Positions 1 through 8,517 of a DNA stretch of 64,000 bases are shown here, piece after piece. Below the pieces are notes generated by a model. That model was given only the letters and a program-made list of their open reading frames with translations, had not been told where the DNA came from and searched no databases. The stretch is from positions 124,001-188,000 of the forward strand of contig NZ_JAFMVC010000005.1 of the NCBI RefSeq assembly GCF_025499605.1, given 5' to 3'. Source of the stretch: Carboxylicivirga litoralis. Lineage in GTDB: Bacteria; Bacteroidota; Bacteroidia; Bacteroidales; Marinilabiliaceae. The number at the start of each line of letters is the position of its first letter. Positions within the stretch are counted from its first letter, which is position 1. The position numbers were made by a program, and so were the translations under genes.

Positions 1-72
1 TACTCTAGTGGCTCGAACATATCCATAACTGAGTCGGATGTTGAGCTCATTAAGATGCGCGATAAATACTAA
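1..72 (+). CDS. C-terminal end of an unidentified protein (partial)
   Basis: Frame 1 is open from the window edge to a TAA at 70-72 and reads 23 residues ending in ELIKMRDKY. The composition looks protein-like, and a weak hairpin with a short T-run follows at 83-110. The fragment is too short to assign to a family. It could be a chance open frame. Confidence 0.35.
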   Translation, partial: YSSGSNISITESDVELIKMRDKY

Positions 73-82
73 AATTAAAGAG

Positions 83-110
83 TCGGGATATGTACTATTC
101 CCCGAATTTT
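83..110 (+). terminator. Weak hairpin after the first partial gene
   Basis: Arms TCGGG (83-87) and CCCGA (101-105) enclose 13 bases and are followed by ATTTT. The stem is only five base pairs, so this is a tentative terminator for the gene ending at 72. Confidence 0.3.
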
Positions 111-191
111 CAATGGTAGGAACATAAAATATTTACATATGTTAAATGTTTATATTTTTTATGTGTAGATGTTTTGGCTTCAACTCATTGC

Positions 192-205
192 AACTTGCGC
201 AAGTT
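192..205. repeat. Perfect 14-bp palindrome (possible operator)
   Basis: AACTTGCGCAAGTT is its own reverse complement. It lies alone in AT-rich DNA about 290 bases upstream of the -7-like box of the nfn operon, too far for a classical repressor site. No regulator gene is nearby. Confidence 0.35.
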
Positions 206-485
206 CTTCTGTTACTTTAAAGGCTGTATTTGAAATATATCCATTATTCTATTCGCCATCCTGCTTTTGATAATTCTTTAGTTATAAGTAATTTAAAGAA
301 GGCTTCAAAGTGTATGAAGTATGAAGTTTGTTATTTTTTGATAGTCAATAAACTACTCATATTATTGGCAAGGAATAGGATATAGGTAATTTCCTTTTAA
401 GGATATAATTCTCTAATTTAGAATTAGTGTAAATAGTTAGTGAATAACTAATATCATTATTTCGGGATTATTCAATCGGTATATT

Positions 486-493
486 TACCTTTG
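486..493 (+). promoter_or_regulatory. Possible -7 box upstream of nfnA
   Basis: TACCTTTG fits the Bacteroidota -7 consensus TAnnTTTG. No TTG is present at the expected -33 distance, and the box lies 85 bases before the start codon, so support is moderate at best. Confidence 0.3.
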
Positions 494-577
494 AAAATTC
501 TAAAAACGGCAAGAGCCTTTGTTCTGCCTGCCTTTTTTGGGGTCTCAGGTACTTTAATTAAGTAATTGTTTGTTATA

Positions 578-1411
578 ATGAACAGAATTGTTGAAAAGGA
601 GTTTTTTTCAGAGAATGTTGTTCGTCTGGAAATCGAAGCTCCACGCATTGCAAAGGCCCGTAGAGCGGGACATTTTGTAATTGTCAAAATTGGTGAAACG
701 GGTGAACGTATTCCACTGACTATTGCTTCTTCCAATCCTGAAAAGGGAACGATAACTTTGGTGATTCAGCGCGTGGGTGTGTCTTCACGACGTATTACTG
801 AGCTGGAAGTTGGTGATGAAATAACTGATTTGGTTGGACCTCTTGGTGAGGCCACACACATTGAAAAAGTTGGTACCGTTTTAGCCTGTGGAGGTGGTGT
901 AGGAGTAGCTCCTTTATTGCCAATTGTTGAAGCCCTTAAAAAAGCTGGCAATAAGGTAATAACTATACTAGCTGCACGCACTAAAGATTTAATTATCCTC
1001 GAAGATCAAATCAGACAATATTCTGATGAGGTGATTGTAATGACTGATGATGGATCGTATGGTAAAAAGGGTTTAGTGACTGATGGAATGAAAGAAGTGA
1101 TGGAGCGTGAGAAAGTGGATCAATCAGTGATTATTGGACCTGCCATCATGATGAAGTTTGCAGCATTAACAACCAAAGAATATAACGTACCAACTGTAGC
1201 CAGCCTCAACACCATTATGGTTGATGGTACTGGAATGTGTGGTGCATGTCGTATTACTGTTGGTGGTAAAACAAAGTTTGTATGTGTAGATGGCCCTGAG
1301 TTTGATGCGCATCAGGTTGACTTTGATGAAATGTTATTGCGCCTGAATGGTTATAAAGAAATTGAAAAAGGAGCAGAGAAAGAATATCTAAAATCGAAAG
1401 ACAATAAGTAG
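578..1411 (+). CDS. nfnA: NfnA-like FAD/[2Fe-2S] oxidoreductase subunit
   Basis: Ferredoxin-NADP reductase-like subunit of the NfnA/SudB/PyrK family, about 277 residues. It should carry FAD and a [2Fe-2S] cluster and pass electrons between NAD(H) and its partner subunit in the cytoplasm. Visible motifs: the FAD-binding RIPLT at residues 44-48, the glycine-rich nucleotide loop GGGVGVAP at 105-112, and a C-terminal cluster with D216, C221, C224 and C236. The Asp plus three Cys ligand set is typical of NfnA/SudB. I chose the ATG at 578 over a TTG at 566 because family members begin close to this Met. NfnB starts two bases after the stop, so the two are co-transcribed. Whether the pair bifurcates electrons (NADH-dependent ferredoxin:NADP reductase) or acts as a sulfide dehydrogenase or glutamate synthase module cannot be decided from sequence alone. 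Confidence 0.85.
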   Translation: MNRIVEKEFFSENVVRLEIEAPRIAKARRAGHFVIVKIGETGERIPLTIASSNPEKGTITLVIQRVGVSSRRITELEVGDEITDLVGPLGEATHIEKVGTVLACGGGVGVAPLLPIVEALKKAGNKVITILAARTKDLIILEDQIRQYSDEVIVMTDDGSYGKKGLVTDGMKEVMEREKVDQSVIIGPAIMMKFAALTTKEYNVPTVASLNTIMVDGTGMCGACRITVGGKTKFVCVDGPEFDAHQVDFDEMLLRLNGYKEIEKGAEKEYLKSKDNK

Positions 1412-1413
1412 TT

Positions 1414-2898
1414 ATGGCTGTTTCAAAAGAATATTTAAAAGAAGAAAGGGAGCAGGCATGGCGAGTAGATATTCGCAAACTGCTTAAAAATAAAGAGCGT
1501 ACAGGTTTAACGCGTGTTCACATGGGTGAAGTGGAGGCTGGTGAACGCATCAAATCAAATATTGAGGTTAATTCGGGTTTGACCGAAGAAGAAGCGGTTA
1601 ATGAAGCGCGCCGTTGTTTGGATTGCCCTGATCCAACCTGTATAACCGGATGTCCGGTAGAAATTAATATTCCTAAGTTCATCAAGCGCATTGAGCAAGG
1701 TGAATTTTTAAAGGCCGCACAAGTTTTGAAAGAAACCAGTGCTTTACCAGCAGTGTGCGGTCGCGTTTGTCCGCAGGAAAAACAATGCGAAGCCAAGTGT
1801 TTTTACCAGGTAAAAATGAAAAAAGACCCGGTGGCCATTGGCTACCTGGAGCGTTTTGCAGCTGATTACGAGCGTGAGTCAGGACAGATTTCTGTACCAG
1901 AAGTAGCAGCTCCCAATGGTATTAAAATAGCTGTGATTGGCAGTGGACCTGCTGGGTTAACCTTTGCCGGTGATATGGCCAAGCATGGTTACGATGTAAC
2001 TGTTTTTGAGGCCTTGCACGAAATTGGTGGCGTGTTAAAATATGGTATTCCTGAGTTCCGTTTACCCAACAGTATCGTTGATGTGGAGATTAACAACCTG
2101 AAGCAGATGGGTGTTAAATTCGAAAACAACTTTATCGTTGGCCGTACCGCTACTATAGATGATTTAAAAGAAGAAGGATTTGAAGCGTTCTTCACGGGCA
2201 GTGGAGCTGGTTTGCCACGTTTTATGAACATTCCGGGCGAGAACTACATTGGAATTCTGAGTTCCAATGAATACCTGACTCGTGTTAACCTGATGGATGC
2301 GGCTAATCCGAAAACAGATACGCCTATTATTAGTGGTAAAAATGTTGCCGTCATTGGTGGTGGTAACACAGCCATGGATTCTGTTCGTACCGCCAAACGC
2401 TTGGGGGCTGATCGGGCCATGATTATTTACCGTCGTTCGATGGAGGAGATGCCGGCACGGGTAGAAGAAGTGAAACACGCGCAAGAAGAAGGTATTGAGT
2501 TTTTAAACTTAACCAATCCAGTTGAGTATTTTGCCGATGAAAACGGACGTGTCAATAAAGTGCGTGCGCAAAAGATGGAGTTGGGTGAGCCTGATTCGTC
2601 AGGCCGTCGTCGACCAGTGCCAATGGAAGGGTCTGAGTATGATATTGAGGTGGATACGGTTGTGGTAAGCGTAGGTGTATCGCCAAATCCACTTATTCCT
2701 AGTTCTTTACCTCAGTTGGAAACCACGCGTTGGGGAACCATTGTAGTGGATGAAGAAAAATTACAAACGTCCATTCCGGAAATGTTTGCCGGAGGAGATA
2801 TTGTGCGCGGGGGAGCAACGGTTATTCTTGCCATGGGTGACGGACGTAATGCGGCCGCAGCGATGCATCAATATTTACAGGATAAACTAAACGCATAA
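1414..2898 (+). CDS. nfnB: NfnB-like (GltD-family) iron-sulfur flavoprotein
   Basis: 494-residue large subunit, often annotated as homotetrameric NADPH-dependent glutamate synthase (GltA) but matching NfnB when next to NfnA. An N-terminal domain has two cysteine sets (C68, C71, C76, C80 and C115, C119, C125, C129) for two [4Fe-4S] clusters. An FAD fold follows with GSGPAG at 176-181, then an NADPH fold with GGGNTAMD at 315-322. It is expected to accept electrons from NfnA and to reduce or oxidise NADP(H) and ferredoxin. The start is two bases after nfnA, and the next gene begins 11 bases after its stop, so a DHOD-like protein is a likely third partner. The domain order also resembles the N-terminal half of dihydropyrimidine dehydrogenase and PreT. 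Confidence 0.85.
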   Translation: MAVSKEYLKEEREQAWRVDIRKLLKNKERTGLTRVHMGEVEAGERIKSNIEVNSGLTEEEAVNEARRCLDCPDPTCITGCPVEINIPKFIKRIEQGEFLKAAQVLKETSALPAVCGRVCPQEKQCEAKCFYQVKMKKDPVAIGYLERFAADYERESGQISVPEVAAPNGIKIAVIGSGPAGLTFAGDMAKHGYDVTVFEALHEIGGVLKYGIPEFRLPNSIVDVEINNLKQMGVKFENNFIVGRTATIDDLKEEGFEAFFTGSGAGLPRFMNIPGENYIGILSSNEYLTRVNLMDAANPKTDTPIISGKNVAVIGGGNTAMDSVRTAKRLGADRAMIIYRRSMEEMPARVEEVKHAQEEGIEFLNLTNPVEYFADENGRVNKVRAQKMELGEPDSSGRRRPVPMEGSEYDIEVDTVVVSVGVSPNPLIPSSLPQLETTRWGTIVVDEEKLQTSIPEMFAGGDIVRGGATVILAMGDGRNAAAAMHQYLQDKLNA

Positions 2899-2909
2899 AT
2901 ACCCTTACT

Positions 2910-3902
2910 ATGAAAGATTTAAAAACAACATATTTAGGACTGCCTATTAAAAACCCGATTGTGGTGGGAAGTTCAGGATTGGCATCAACCATTGGAGGTA
3001 TTAAAAAGTTGGCCAATGCCGGTGCGGCTGCCATTGTGCTGAAGTCTGTTTTTGAAGAAGAAATTAAGGCAGAAGCCGAGCAAACGGTTGGTCAGCAATT
3101 GGGAATGGACGAAAACAATCTGGAGTTTTACGATTATTATGACTACCAGGTTAAGAATGAGGTGCTTGAGAATTACGTGTCGTTAATTCGTGAAGCTAAA
3201 GAAGTTGTTAATATTCCTATTATTGCCAGCATTAATTGCAGTAGCTATAGTGAATGGGTGTCGTTTGCCAATAAAATTGAAGATGCAGGTGCTGATGCTA
3301 TTGAGCTGAATATTTTCAAACTACCTTTTGGAATCAACGACGAAGCGGCTGCGATTGAAAAAGTGTATTTTGATATCGTCAGAAAAGTTAAAGAACGTCT
3401 CTCTATTCCTGTTGGTATCAAATTGGCACCTTATTTTACAAATTTAGGGAATGTAATCAATCGCTTATCTCATAGTGGTGTTAATGGGTTGGTATTATTC
3501 AATCGCTTTACCTCTGTTGATTACGATATTGAGAATGACCAGGTGATTACTGGTAAAGTATATTCCAATGCCAATGATTACGTTAATACATTGCGATGGA
3601 TATCTGTGTCTTCTTCAGAAGCTGGATGTGATTTAATTGCGTCTAACGGTGTACACGATTATCGTACCTTGGTGAAAATGCTATTGGCAGGTGCGTCATC
3701 TGTTGAAGTTGTTTCAGCGGTCTACAAGGAAGGTCCGGAAGTAATTGGCGCCATGTTAAAAGAATTGGAAGCCTGGATGGAGCGTCGTAACGTCAATACA
3801 ATCGCCGATTTTAAAGGACGCTTAAGTCAAGGTAAATCGGCCAACCCTGAGGTGTTTGAGCGTGTTCAGTTTATGCGTTATTTCTCAGGACATAAGCATT
3901 AA
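2910..3902 (+). CDS. Dihydroorotate dehydrogenase-like FMN protein lacking the catalytic Cys
   Basis: 330-residue TIM-barrel protein of the class 1 dihydroorotate dehydrogenase family. Residues matching FMN and substrate-site positions are kept: K45, N134 in ELN, K171 in GIKLAPYF, and N198. Class 1A enzymes have NLSCPN at the active-site loop with Cys as general base. Here the loop reads NIFKLP, so K137 sits in the Cys position. Normal dihydroorotate or dihydropyrimidine oxidation is therefore doubtful. It is third in an operon with nfnA and nfnB. The three together carry the same module types as dihydropyrimidine dehydrogenase or PyrD-PyrK: FAD/[2Fe-2S], FAD/NADPH/[4Fe-4S] and FMN barrel. 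I infer a redox complex with an unknown substrate. It should not be called pyrD without proof. Confidence 0.8.
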   Translation: MKDLKTTYLGLPIKNPIVVGSSGLASTIGGIKKLANAGAAAIVLKSVFEEEIKAEAEQTVGQQLGMDENNLEFYDYYDYQVKNEVLENYVSLIREAKEVVNIPIIASINCSSYSEWVSFANKIEDAGADAIELNIFKLPFGINDEAAAIEKVYFDIVRKVKERLSIPVGIKLAPYFTNLGNVINRLSHSGVNGLVLFNRFTSVDYDIENDQVITGKVYSNANDYVNTLRWISVSSSEAGCDLIASNGVHDYRTLVKMLLAGASSVEVVSAVYKEGPEVIGAMLKELEAWMERRNVNTIADFKGRLSQGKSANPEVFERVQFMRYFSGHKH

Positions 3903-3905
3903 AAT

Positions 3906-3959
3906 ATAGTCAGAAGAAAGTAGTCAGTAGTGATGGTGATAACTACTGACTACTGACTA
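3906..3959. repeat. Nested inverted repeats after the DHOD-like gene
   Basis: TAGTCAG occurs at 3906-3912 and 3921-3927, and its complement CTGACTA at 3946-3952 and 3953-3959. The main stem is TAGTCAGTAGT (3921-3931) with ACTACTGACTA (3942-3952), a perfect 11 bp around a 10-base loop. No T-run follows on either strand, so it is not a standard intrinsic terminator. It may stabilise the mRNA end. Confidence 0.55.
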
Positions 3960-3981
3960 AAAACGAATCACTTATTTCCTC

Positions 3982-4012
3982 TTTGTTTCTTACTTTTTTA
4001 TTTCTATCTTTG
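3982..4012 (+). promoter_or_regulatory. Promoter of rpsF-rpsR-rplI
   Basis: TTTG at 3982-3985, a 19-base gap, then TATCTTTG at 4005-4012. This matches both elements of the Bacteroidota primary sigma consensus. Transcription should start near 4019, about 30 bases before rpsF. Confidence 0.75.
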
Positions 4013-4049
4013 CGCCCTGATTATTTAAACCTTCTAAAATTAAGAAGAT

Positions 4050-4397
4050 ATGTTAAATCGTTATGAAACCGTTTTCATTTTAACTCCCGTTTTGTCTGAT
4101 GCTCAGATGAAGGAAGCGGTCGACAAATTCAAAGGTTTGATTGTTGAGGCCGGAGGTAAAATGGTAAATGAAGAAAATTGGGGACTTCGTAAGCTTGCTT
4201 ATCCAATTCAAAAGAAGTCAACAGGATTTTACCAGTTGTTCGAATTCGAAGCTAATGGTGAATTTATTAACAAGTTCGAAACTGCTTTCCGTCGTGATGA
4301 GCGTGTGTTACGATTCTTGTCATTCCGTTTAGACAAATACGCAATGGCGTATGCAGAGAAAAGAAGAGCAACTAAAAAAGAAAAAAAGGAGAACTAG
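4050..4397 (+). CDS. rpsF: Ribosomal protein bS6
   Basis: 115-residue 30S subunit protein that binds 16S rRNA together with bS18. The sequence starts [16 protein letters not shown] and has the family's single alpha/beta domain with a basic, lysine-rich tail. First gene of the conserved rpsF-rpsR-rplI operon, behind a strong promoter at 3982-4012. The rpsR start lies three bases after the stop. Confidence 0.97.
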   Translation: MLNRYETVFILTPVLSDAQMKEAVDKFKGLIVEAGGKMVNEENWGLRKLAYPIQKKSTGFYQLFEFEANGEFINKFETAFRRDERVLRFLSFRLDKYAMAYAEKRRATKKEKKEN

Positions 4398-4400
4398 ACC

Positions 4401-4670
4401 ATGGCACAGAATCAATCAGAAATCAGGTATTTGACTCCTCCGTCAGTAGAGATTAAGAAAAAGAAGTACTGTCGTTTCAAAAAGAACAAGATCAAGTATA
4501 TCGATTACAAAGATCCTGAGTTCTTAAAGAAATTCTTGAACGAGCAAGGTAAAATTTTACCTCGTCGTCTAACTGGTACATCTTTGAAGTATCAAAGAAA
4601 AGTTGCGCAAGCAGTTAAGCGTGCACGTCACTTGGCCTTGTTGCCATACGTAACCGATTTGATGAAATAA
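4401..4670 (+). CDS. rpsR: Ribosomal protein bS18
   Basis: 89-residue 30S protein. Typical features are the KKYCRFKKN stretch and the [20 protein letters not shown] helix that pairs with bS6. A GGAG at 4388-4391, nine bases before the ATG, overlaps the end of rpsF. This is a good Shine-Dalgarno sequence, unusual in a phylum whose ribosomes mostly ignore it. In Bacteroidota ribosomes bS18 and bS6 help form the pocket that hides the anti-Shine-Dalgarno tail, so autogenous control is conceivable. Confidence 0.97.
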   Translation: MAQNQSEIRYLTPPSVEIKKKKYCRFKKNKIKYIDYKDPEFLKKFLNEQGKILPRRLTGTSLKYQRKVAQAVKRARHLALLPYVTDLMK

Positions 4671-4688
4671 GAAAAAGGAGGATTTACG

Positions 4689-5132
4689 ATGGAAATTATT
4701 TTAAGAGAAGATATTCAGAATCTTGGCCATAAGAACGACATTGTGACGGTAAAGAATGGTTACGGACGTAACTATTTAATCCCTCAGGGACTTGCTATTT
4801 TGGCAACTCCTTCGGCTAAGAAGGTACACGCAGAGAACTTGCGTCAGAGAGCTCATAAAGAAGAGAAAATCAAAAATGAAGCTCTTGAAGTAGCTAAGAC
4901 ACTTGAAGGTAAGTCATTTACAATCGGTGCTAAAGCTTCATCAACTGGTAAGATTTTCGGTTCAGTAAACACAATTCAAATTGCAGAAGCTTTAACAAAG
5001 GAAGGTTTCAACGTAGAGCGTAAGAACATTTCTATGAAAGAAGATGCAAAAGAATTGGGTACATTCAATGCAACTGTAAAATTACACCGTGAAGTTAAGG
5101 TTGACATCTCAATTGAGGTTGTTGCCGAGTAA
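4689..5132 (+). CDS. rplI: Ribosomal protein bL9
   Basis: 147-residue 50S protein with the N-terminal RNA-binding domain (motif GYGRNYLIPQGLA), a long connecting helix and a C-terminal domain. Last gene of the operon. AAGGAGG at 4675-4681 stands seven bases before the ATG, a near-perfect Shine-Dalgarno. A strong intrinsic terminator follows at 5181-5206. Confidence 0.97.
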   Translation: MEIILREDIQNLGHKNDIVTVKNGYGRNYLIPQGLAILATPSAKKVHAENLRQRAHKEEKIKNEALEVAKTLEGKSFTIGAKASSTGKIFGSVNTIQIAEALTKEGFNVERKNISMKEDAKELGTFNATVKLHREVKVDISIEVVAE

Positions 5133-5180
5133 CATTTATTAATCTTCGGATAGATTAAGACATTTTTCAAACAGACATAA

Positions 5181-5206
5181 ACCACCATGGGGACATGGTG
5201 GTTTTT
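5181..5206 (+). terminator. Terminator of the rpsF-rpsR-rplI operon
   Basis: Nine-base-pair stem ACCACCATG (5181-5189) with CATGGTGGT (5194-5202), a GGGA loop and a T-run. Confidence 0.85.
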
Positions 5207-5285
5207 TCGTGCTTTATTGTTTGGTTGCGACTGGTGATTCATCGGATGACTTTTATAATTTTGATAATTATCCGAAATGTAAAGC

Positions 5286-5320
5286 ACAAAAAAAGCGGAT
5301 AACCATCAGGCTACCCGCTT
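5286..5320 (-). terminator. Terminator of lptD-ridA (minus strand)
   Basis: On the minus strand the arms at 5309-5320 and 5293-5304 form a 12-bp stem with three G-U pairs and a 4-base loop, followed by a U-run (A-run on the plus strand). The wobble pairs become mismatches on the plus strand, which fixes the direction. Confidence 0.8.
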
Positions 5321-5341
5321 ATATCTTAACTGAGAAGATTG

Positions 5342-5719
5342 TTACTTCACAGCAATTGTTTCAATTTCTACCAATACGCTTAGTGGTAATTCTTTAACAG
5401 CAAAAGCCGCGCGTGCCGGAGGATTCTCCTTGTAGTAGGAACCGTATACTTCGTTCATTGTCGCAAAGTTGCTCATGTCGCTTAATAAACATGTTGATTT
5501 TACAACATCGGCAAAGGTGTAGCCTGCTTCTTCCAAAATGGCCGCAATATTTTTCATAACCTGCTCGGTCTGCTCTTTGACTCCACCTTCAACCACTTTA
5601 CCTGTGGCAGGATCAACAGGTACCTGGCCTGAGATATACAAGGTTCCGTTAACTTCAATGGCCTGGCTATAAGGGCCAATGGCGCCAGGTGCATTGCTTG
5701 TTGAAATTACATTTTTCAT
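5342..5719 (-). CDS. ridA: RidA family reactive enamine/imine deaminase
   Basis: 125-residue Rid/YER057c/UK114 protein. RidA enzymes form trimers in the cytoplasm and hydrolyse reactive 2-aminoacrylate-type enamines made by PLP enzymes such as threonine dehydratase. The diagnostic pair is present: R103 in PARAAF and E120 in VEIET, along with the opening APGAIGPYSQA. It lies 32 bases downstream of lptD and ends at a shared terminator, so the two genes are probably co-transcribed although functionally unrelated. Confidence 0.92.
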   Translation of the reverse strand: MKNVISTSNAPGAIGPYSQAIEVNGTLYISGQVPVDPATGKVVEGGVKEQTEQVMKNIAAILEEAGYTFADVVKSTCLLSDMSNFATMNEVYGSYYKENPPARAAFAVKELPLSVLVEIETIAVK

Positions 5720-5751
5720 TTTATTAGTTTATTTAAGGATTAATCATGTTT

Positions 5752-8493
5752 TTAATAGAAGCTATCGTTGTCACGTGGGTGATTACGCTTTTCGTACTTA
5801 AGGTCTTGTAGCATGCTTGAATTCACCCGAATGGTGAAGAAATAAGACTTATAGCGGCCAACGGGAACCAGGTTGAAATTCATGCTCCAGCAGTGCAAAT
5901 CGCGGCTGATTCCAACGTTAGTGTGCGAAATCTCATTCGTGTCAAAAGTATAACCTGATGAAAAGTTAATGCGCCATTTGGGTGTCAGCGACAGGTTTCC
6001 GTTTAAGTTGATATTTGATGTGACTTTGTAATCATAAGCCATTTTCCTGGGGTCAAAGCTTTTCGTGTCTTCTGATAAGCGCAATGAGTAGTTGATGGAT
6101 ATATTCCATGGTATTTCAAATTTGGCATAACCATCATCACCTTCTACAAAAGTGGCATTGCCGCCCTGAAATGTAGCACGAGGATCAAATTCCTGATCGT
6201 TCAAAGGATCGGGAGGTAGATCATTGGGGTCTTCACTCGTGGCATTCGGATCGGTAGTTTGCTTTTTATCCTTCTTTTTAAATGTGTCAGAGCCAAAATT
6301 AAGCCCAAAGCTTAAGTTGGCACTGGTCATGCGGAATAGTTTCTTTTGTCTTGAAAAATGAGACTCATTGACACGAATAACCTTTCCGGTGCTGGTTGTA
6401 TCAAGTGCATAAGGATCGAAGCGGGCTCCAAAGTTGACATTGGTGCCGAATAATTTAGTACGACCAGTCATATTAACCGGTTGCCATTTCATAGAATCGG
6501 CCAGAAAGTTGTAGCTGGTACTGAAGTTTAAGCTCTCCAGTATTTTAAGCTTTTTAAATCCAGTGGTATCCTTATCGCTCTTAACTTTCATTTCTAGTGT
6601 GTTCCCCAGGCTTAAACTCATGGATCCGGATTTTCCTCGTCCAGGTGTACCATATAAAGCACCATCGTAATAAGAATAGTCGTGTCGCACAACCTCGTCT
6701 TGCTCTTCGTCATAGTATTCAAACCAATCGTAGTACCCATATTTTGTTTGTCCAAAATCAGGTCGGTACGACATTGAAACAGATGGTGTGGCAACGTGTC
6801 GAATTTTATGAACCTTATCACCAAATAACTTGCGCCAAGGTGTGTATTCAGTGTAAATTTTTGTTGATGTTCCGGCGCTGAAACTATAGTCGTAAACACG
6901 ATTAAACCCTGTAATTGTATCTGTATTAACAATTTTGTTTGTTTCTTCGTCGTAACCTTTTTCAATTTTGTTTAGATACCAGCGCTCTGTATAGTTAAAC
7001 GAAGGAGTAACTGTAAAGTGCTTCAAAAATTTCAGGTTCATAGCAACAGGAATGCTGTGCTTAACCCCATTTTTCCACTGGTTAGCCAGGCTTTCTCCAT
7101 CCACTCCAAGTTCAGATTCTTTCGCATGAACGTAGTTTTTTAGATTACCTGTGTAGGATAAGCTAATCTTTTCAAACATGTTTTCCTTGGTGCCGACTTT
7201 ATTCTTCTTTTTAAAAGGATAGAATCGGTTGACTGTAAAGGTTAAATCAGGAATAGTTAAGTCAATGGTAGTATCGCGGCTATTTTGCGAGTGTAACAAG
7301 TTAGCAGAAAAGTTATATGGTTTTCCGGCCCAGCGTTTACTATATGAAATACTGGAGCGCTTCGTATTTGTTGAAATATCGTTATTGGCCGCGTTATATA
7401 GGTTGTTAATGTTATTTCGGTCAAACGAACTGGTTGAAAAATTCACACTGGCAGAGAACGTTTGATAAGGATTGGCTTTCGCATCTTGGCGGTGAGTCCA
7501 ATTGATAGCCATATCTTTTGTTTTACTATAGTCGGGCAGATCTTTTTCGCTATATATATTGGTGATATACTGGAAATTGAAACGCCCACTGTATTTATAC
7601 CTTACCTTATAATTTGTTCCTGTTCTAATGGCCCATGAGCCATTGGTAAAGATGTCGCCTTTAACCATAAAGTCAAAGTAGTCGCTGGCTGCCCAGTAAT
7701 AACCACCATCGGTCAGGCCAAATCCTCTTATTTGCTCATCGCGGTATGATGGAAACAGAAAACCAGAGCTATAGGAGCTGGTTGTGGGAATCATGGCGAA
7801 CGGAACAACTATTGGTAACTTAACATCTTCAACCACCAGGTAGGCAGGGCCTGTTACTGTTTTTTTACCGGGGATTACTTTTGCTTTCGTTAAGTTAAGG
7901 TAAAAGTGAGGGTGATCGTGGTGATCGCAAGTTGTATATTTCGCATTTTTCATACAATACGAATCGTCCTCAATTTTCTTGGCTTTACTTCCTACAACAA
8001 AACCTTCTCCCTGTTCGGTTACAATGTGTTCAATGATCGCTTTTTCGGTTTTGAAATTGTATCTCATTCGGCGCATTGTGTACTCACCGCTTGGGTCGGT
8101 AAATACGGGTAATCCAATTTCATTCCCTAAGGTATCAATCGTTCCATAAGCTGTTGCAGTACTACTGTCCATGTCCAATTCGATGTAATGAGCTTGTAAA
8201 GTAACATCCAGGTAGCTTATTTTTGCATCGCGATAGAGCTTCATTTTTGAAGTAGGAATTTGATCCATTCTAATCGAATCTTTCGCTTCATAATCAACAA
8301 TGCCATCTAAAAAGGGTGCATTTCCCGATTTGATTGATGTACTGTCTGCTACTTCAGTTTGTTGTTCTTCAGGTTGCAGAAGCTTGTTCTCTTGAGCGTT
8401 TAAAAGAGAGAGTGAAAAAGAGAAGCTCATTAAAGCTATTGTTAATGTAATAGTTTTGAGCGCCTTGTATGCCTTAAGTCTAATTAGTGTCAA
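5752..8493 (-). CDS. lptD: LPS-assembly outer-membrane protein LptD
   Basis: 913-residue protein with a signal peptide (residues 1 to about 33, ending LLNAQ), an OstA/LptA-like beta-jellyroll near residues 80-190 (KISYLDVTLQAHYIELD), and a long C-terminal region rich in alternating aromatic and polar strands, as expected for the LptD barrel. It should insert lipopolysaccharide into the outer leaflet. An acidic, Pro- and Asn-rich segment near residues 745-790 is probably an extended loop. The conserved stretch VPFAMIPTTSSYSSGFLFPS is typical of Bacteroidota LptD. LptE was not seen nearby. A minus-strand promoter box lies at 8518-8525. Confidence 0.88.
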   Translation of the reverse strand: MTLIRLKAYKALKTITLTIALMSFSFSLSLLNAQENKLLQPEEQQTEVADSTSIKSGNAPFLDGIVDYEAKDSIRMDQIPTSKMKLYRDAKISYLDVTLQAHYIELDMDSSTATAYGTIDTLGNEIGLPVFTDPSGEYTMRRMRYNFKTEKAIIEHIVTEQGEGFVVGSKAKKIEDDSYCMKNAKYTTCDHHDHPHFYLNLTKAKVIPGKKTVTGPAYLVVEDVKLPIVVPFAMIPTTSSYSSGFLFPSYRDEQIRGFGLTDGGYYWAASDYFDFMVKGDIFTNGSWAIRTGTNYKVRYKYSGRFNFQYITNIYSEKDLPDYSKTKDMAINWTHRQDAKANPYQTFSASVNFSTSSFDRNNINNLYNAANNDISTNTKRSSISYSKRWAGKPYNFSANLLHSQNSRDTTIDLTIPDLTFTVNRFYPFKKKNKVGTKENMFEKISLSYTGNLKNYVHAKESELGVDGESLANQWKNGVKHSIPVAMNLKFLKHFTVTPSFNYTERWYLNKIEKGYDEETNKIVNTDTITGFNRVYDYSFSAGTSTKIYTEYTPWRKLFGDKVHKIRHVATPSVSMSYRPDFGQTKYGYYDWFEYYDEEQDEVVRHDYSYYDGALYGTPGRGKSGSMSLSLGNTLEMKVKSDKDTTGFKKLKILESLNFSTSYNFLADSMKWQPVNMTGRTKLFGTNVNFGARFDPYALDTTSTGKVIRVNESHFSRQKKLFRMTSANLSFGLNFGSDTFKKKDKKQTTDPNATSEDPNDLPPDPLNDQEFDPRATFQGGNATFVEGDDGYAKFEIPWNISINYSLRLSEDTKSFDPRKMAYDYKVTSNINLNGNLSLTPKWRINFSSGYTFDTNEISHTNVGISRDLHCWSMNFNLVPVGRYKSYFFTIRVNSSMLQDLKYEKRNHPRDNDSFY

Positions 8494-8517
8494 AGTGGTA
8501 TTTTTTTCAAGCGTTCA

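Larger units (their letters stand above)
73..577. other. AT-rich intergenic region before the nfn operon
   Basis: About 500 bases without a convincing gene. It holds a weak hairpin at 83-105 (TCGGG/CCCGA followed by ATTTT), a perfect 14-base palindrome at 192-205, and a -7-like box at 486-493. A minus-strand open frame at 472-735 mostly overlaps the start of the real plus-strand gene and is treated as a shadow. No tRNA or other known RNA was recognised. Confidence 0.5.

Noticed and set aside
472-735. Minus-strand 87-codon frame
   Set aside because: It overlaps the first 50 codons of nfnA in the opposite direction, has no recognised domain or promoter, and is a shadow frame.
2910-3902. Calling the third gene pyrD
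   Set aside because: The base Cys of class 1A enzymes is absent and the gene is coupled to nfnAB rather than to pyrimidine genes.
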